Below, one piece after another: positions 63,201 to 64,000 of a stretch of DNA of 64,000 bases. This stretch comes from JAEUWI01 sp942492815 (GTDB taxonomy: Bacteria > Hydrogenedentota > Hydrogenedentia > Hydrogenedentales > JAEUWI01). The translations under genes and the position numbers were made by a program. The notes beneath the pieces are model-generated. The model had not been told where the DNA came from, ran no database searches, and saw nothing but the letters and a program-made list of their open reading frames with translations. The stretch lies in NCBI GenBank assembly GCA_942492815.1, contig OW818658.1, forward strand, positions 7,068,001 to 7,132,000, written 5' to 3'. Numbering within the stretch: position 1 is the stretch's first letter; each line of letters begins with the position of its first letter.

Positions 63201-64000
63201 CCGCGACCAACAACGGAAACGGCACGTGGACCCTTGCGGACAACCTGATCAATCCGAACTTGGCGGATAACACGTATAACGTGGCGGCGACGGCGACGGA
63301 CAGCCTCGGCAACGCGGGCAACGACGCGACGACAAACGAACTGATCATTGATGCGACCGCGCCGACGATCACGGTAAATACGCTGACCACGAACGACAAC
63401 CGGCCGTCGCTTACGGGCACGACGAACGACAACGCGGCGACGATCAGCGTGACGGTGGGCGGCCAGACGCGTACGGCGACGAACAACGCAAACGGCACGT
63501 GGACGCTGGCGGATAACCTGATCAGTCCGGCGCTGACCGACGGCACCTACGAAGTGGTGGCGCGGGCGACGGATACCTTTAACAACGGCCGGAACGATAG
63601 CTCGGCAAACGAGCTGCGCATCGACACGGTTCTGCCCATAGTGACGGTGAATACGCTGACGACAAATGACAGCCGTCCGCCACTGACGGGTACGGTGAAC
63701 GATACAACGGCCACGGTACGGGTGAACGTCGGCGGCCAGACCAATCTGGCGGCGACGAACAACGGCAACGGCACCTGGACCCTGGCGAACGACACGATCA
63801 ATCCGGCGCTGGCCTCGAATACATACGATGTCGCGGTTACGGCGACAGACGCCGCGGGCAACGCGGGCACGGACGCGACAGCCAGCGAGTTGGTGGTGGA
63901 CACGGTGGCACCGACGGTTGCCGTGACGGTCCTGACCACGAGTGACACCACCCCGGCCCTGAACGGCACGGTGAACGACAACGGCGCGACGATTCGGGTC
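54233..64000 (+). CDS. Giant secreted adhesin-like protein with 28+ Ig-like repeats, 3' end missing
   Basis: Open frame of at least 3,256 codons continuing past the right edge. AAGGACA precedes the ATG. The N-terminus has a Sec-type signal (with LLGACS at 26-31 as a possible lipobox). Residues about 45-475 repeat the head domain of the upstream paralog (DPTGTWHLWLLDAD, NLFSNSADAFGGV, GSSNLFGSGRLQVY, GPRWGDYSATVVDP). Two Ig-like domains follow (about 482-585 and 586-686). From residue 687 (nucleotide 56293) there are 28 complete Ig-like repeats of about 90 residues and a partial one, each of the form TAPxxTVNTLTTND, LSGTVND, GGQTRTATNNGNGTWTLAD, YNVAVTATD, AGNAGTDATTNELVID. This resembles Bap/BapA-type biofilm adhesins. 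The long reading frames on the opposite strand are repeat shadows. Confidence 0.9.
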   Translation, partial: MNVDQRHPSACGLRRSALRLVAIVGLLGACSLFPLNAAAAPSRVASFLPSLLFGNTGNASPAPISSFTGINPANSTPPDSHGAVSATHVVTHINGQAIVQDRTGTKLADVGLTTFWGSLGVTDVFDPKVIYDPHSNRFMAMACAQRRSSTSGMLFGVSATSDPTGTWHLWLLDADSSNVNWVDFPNIGVTANSVTLTGNLFSNSADAFGGVNIWVLSKPTVLDGGAFTQQLLKVTNAGGTLVPALTYDATETTQYLVRVGSSNLFGSGRLQVYSLTGSVGAITFNTIPFASIGPAWSISLPNAKQLGSTATIETNDDRLMNAVIRNGRLWTVHNVAFDTTTRDHSAIKWWELTPSNGTVIQSGLIEDVGADGLFDNTTGRYYYYPSIAVNKNNEVVVGFSGSGALEFASTYYAYRSPSYAAGLTDIPFKYKAGLGIYSGPRWGDYSATVVDPTDDTTFWTVQQFAAGGNKGANYWAQVGEASSTDTTAPRVTGATALTSTTVRITFDEAMLDNAALTTAPSYTFTGGLTSSSVTRLNATQVSVTVNEMISGTSYTATVSTSGPSDLAGNRVSGTGNTATFTGLGGAPTALIALDNPNPTNLNTVNFSVDFSESVGTSFTAADVSVTGSLSTSSSAAVSGGPILFTVAVTPSSPTAEGTIGISVGTGITDLVGNTFGGGTSPQAYTVDNTAPAIGVTAKTTTDRTPSLAGTVSDNSATISVTVAGQTRTATNNANGTWTLADNSLTSIADGTYNVVATATDPAGNAGADGTTNELIVDGTAPTVTVSSRVTNDNTPQLTGTVSETGATVTVVVGGQTRTATNNGNGTWTLPDGSLTALADGVYNVVATATDSVGNMGADSTTNELTVDATAPVLTVNTRITKDTTPALSGTTSDLTAAVSLTVSGQTRTATNNGNGTWTLADNSLTALAAGVYNVAVTSTDAAGNTGNDGSSNELTIDTTAPVVTVNPLSTNDTTPSLTGTVNDQSATISVTVGGQTRAATNNANGTWTLANGSLTALAQGTYNVAVTATDQASNAASDSTTNELVIDTVAPTITVATRVTNDTTPPLNGTVNDATATISVTVNGQTRTATNNGATWTLADGSLTAIPAGTYNVVATATDAAGNVGTESTTSELTIDTTAPAITVNALNTTDATPSLSGTVNDNGAAIRIAVGGQSNVAATNNGNGTWTLADNTLTALADGTYDVAATATDAAGNAGADATNDELVVDSTAPVVTVNTLVTNDARPPLSGTVNDTTATISVVVGGQTRAATNNGNGTWILANDLINPVLPQGTYNVAVTATDTAGNVGTDSTASELTIDTTAPTVTVTARTTNDTTPSLSGTINDATATISVVVSGQTRTATNNGNGTWTLADGSLTAIVAGTYNVAATATDTAGNAGADATTNELVIDVTAPTITVTSLTTNDSTPPLSGTINDTTATVSVTVSGQTRAATNNGNGTWTLANGSLSALGNGVFNVVATATDAAGNAGTDSTSNELTVDTIVPSITVNTLATTDTTPALSGTVSETGATISITVSGQTRAATNNGNGTWTLADNSLTALANGVFNVAATATDAAGNAGVDATSNELTVDNTAPAVTVNVLNTNDAQPQLTGTVNENSAVIRVSVGGQVNLVAVNNANGTWTLPDNTINPALAAGTYNVSVTATDTLGNAGSDATTNELLIDLTAPVVAVNTLTTNDNSPALNGTVNDNTATISVTVGGQTRTATNNANGTWTLANDTISPALAQGTYNVSVTATDLSGNAGADATNNELRIDTSAPTVTVSTLVTNDNRPALGGTVNDTTATIRVDVGGQTNLVATNNGNGTWTLADNTISPALASGVYSVVVRATDAASNVGTDATTNELTIDTTAPTATVNTLSTADNTPALTGTVSEAGATISVTVSGQTNPATNNGNGTWTLANNTLAALPDGIYNVSVTATDAAGNAGSDATTDELRVDTTAPTVTVNTLTTNDTTPALSGTVNDATTTISVTVGGQTRTATNNGATWTLANNTISPALAAGTYDVAVTATDTVGNAGTDATASELVVDTTAPAITVTARTTNDTTPALNGTVNDAAATISITVNGSTYPATNNGATWTLNNDVITPALTAGTFSVTATATDTAGNTGTDGTTNELVIDLAAPTITVDALTTNDTRPPLSGTVNDNSATISVVVGGQTRTATNNANGTWTLANDGISPALAAGTYDVLATATDTAGNAGTDATSGELILDTTAPTVTVAALVTNDNRPPLSGTVNDTTATISVVVGGQTRAATNNGDGTWTLANDAISPALPDSTYTVTVTATDSAGNAGVDGTTNELRVDTVAPTITVNTLVTADSTPALTGTVNDNAAVITVVVSGQSLTATNNANGTWTLANNLLTALPDGIYSVAATARDTANNSRTDSTSNELRIDTTGPTVTVNTLVTRDNRPPLSGTIDDTTATISVTVGGQTRAATNNGNGTWTLANDLINPALADNTYDVAVTATDSVSNTGSDSSTGELRIDTTLNVTVTTLTTSDNRPALSGTVDDTTATISVVVNGSSYPATNNGNGTWTLADNAITPALPDATYNVAVTATDSLGNVANDATANELVINGSVPTVTVNALTTSNNRPALSGTVSTPAATILVDVGGQTNLAATNNGNGTWTLPVNTINPGLADGTYDVQVRATTSGTGTDSTSNELVIDTAAPVVTVNTRRTNDQRPAMSGTVNDPAAVIRLTVSVHSNLVVTNNGDGTWTLADNIIPANLAAGTYSVAVTATDAAGNAGTDASANELVIDLTAPTITVNTLLTKDNTPALSGTINDNTATVSVTVNGQTRAAVNGGAGTWTLADNSLTPLADGVYPVVATATDTAGNSANDATTNELTVDTAAPTVTVNSLTTADSTPSLTGTVNDNAATISVVVGGQTRAATNNGNGTWTLADNTINPALADGTYDVAVTATDAATNAGTDGTTNELRIDTTAPTITVNSLSTNDRRPPLTGTVNDNTATISITVGAQTRAATNNGNGTWTLADNLINPNLADNTYNVAATATDSLGNAGNDATTNELIIDATAPTITVNTLTTNDNRPSLTGTTNDNAATISVTVGGQTRTATNNANGTWTLADNLISPALTDGTYEVVARATDTFNNGRNDSSANELRIDTVLPIVTVNTLTTNDSRPPLTGTVNDTTATVRVNVGGQTNLAATNNGNGTWTLANDTINPALASNTYDVAVTATDAAGNAGTDATASELVVDTVAPTVAVTVLTTSDTTPALNGTVNDNGATIRV

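Noticed and set aside
55349..63981. Very long open reading frames on the minus strand across the Ig-repeat region, including one of about 1,230 codons
   Set aside because: They are repeat shadows of the plus-strand adhesin: low-complexity Arg/His/Val-rich products, no ribosome-binding sites, and boundaries following the Ig repeat period.

Overview
The window looks like a chromosomal stretch of a GC-rich, Gram-negative, environmental bacterium. Outer-membrane efflux parts, lipoproteins, a PilT-type motor and a PEP-CTERM protein indicate a diderm. The mix of a sulfatase, a sialidase-like protein, paired Gfo/Idh/MocA dehydrogenases, Tat-exported oxidoreductase and phosphoesterase, an FG-GAP protein and an ECF sigma factor with a large C-terminal extension is typical of Planctomycetota, Verrucomicrobiota, Lentisphaerota and Hydrogenedentota. 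I cannot place it more precisely from sequence alone; Hydrogenedentota-like is my best guess. Most genes have clear Shine-Dalgarno sites, and the single tRNA encodes its CCA end.

Layout. 1-4.6 kb: 5' part of pilT (minus strand), an FG-GAP protein, tRNA-Ser(CGA) and a PEP-CTERM protein with a sigma-54-like site about 300 bp upstream. 5.0-6.5 kb: a 9-bp tandem array split by an ISL3-family insertion sequence with an 8-bp target duplication. 6.6-11.7 kb: an outer-membrane efflux lipoprotein divergent from a MacA/MacB-type operon. 11.8-17.2 kb: a prepilin-like ankyrin protein, a metallophosphoesterase, an unknown protein and a sulfatase. 17.5-22.8 kb: an RND adaptor-pump pair and a convergent serine hydrolase. 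22.8-27.6 kb: an ECF sigma factor fused to a membrane segment and seven carboxypeptidase-regulatory-like domains, flanked on both sides by inverted repeats and 260-bp direct repeats that carry a G-quadruplex motif. 27.6-32.2 kb: a Tat phosphoesterase, a GspG-like protein, Ada, and a REP-associated tyrosine transposase with three REP-like elements.

32.2-42.5 kb: two Gfo/Idh/MocA dehydrogenases, a sialidase-like protein, a small unknown protein, a 3D-domain lipoprotein, an esterase, an orphan terminase-like ATPase/nuclease and a large FAD-dependent oxidoreductase. 42.5-49.3 kb: two lipoproteins (one DUF4349), a tightly coupled DUF3592 / arrestin-like / P-loop ATPase trio, a HEAT-like protein, a DUF1835 protein and an AbrB-like regulator. 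49.7-64 kb: a secreted protein of unknown function, a membrane protein, and two paralogous secreted proteins. The second paralog is a giant adhesin-like gene (at least 3,256 codons, open at the window end) with 28 full Ig-like repeats and part of a 29th.

The most distinctive property of the window is its intergenic DNA. Almost every gap carries one of several repeat families: 9-mer TATGGGTCT arrays, heptamer arrays, CACGGA-type inverted pairs, ATTCCC-N8-GGGAAT elements, REP elements beside their probable transposase, and the G-quadruplex modules around the sigma factor. No phage structural genes, cas genes, rRNA or replication origin were seen.
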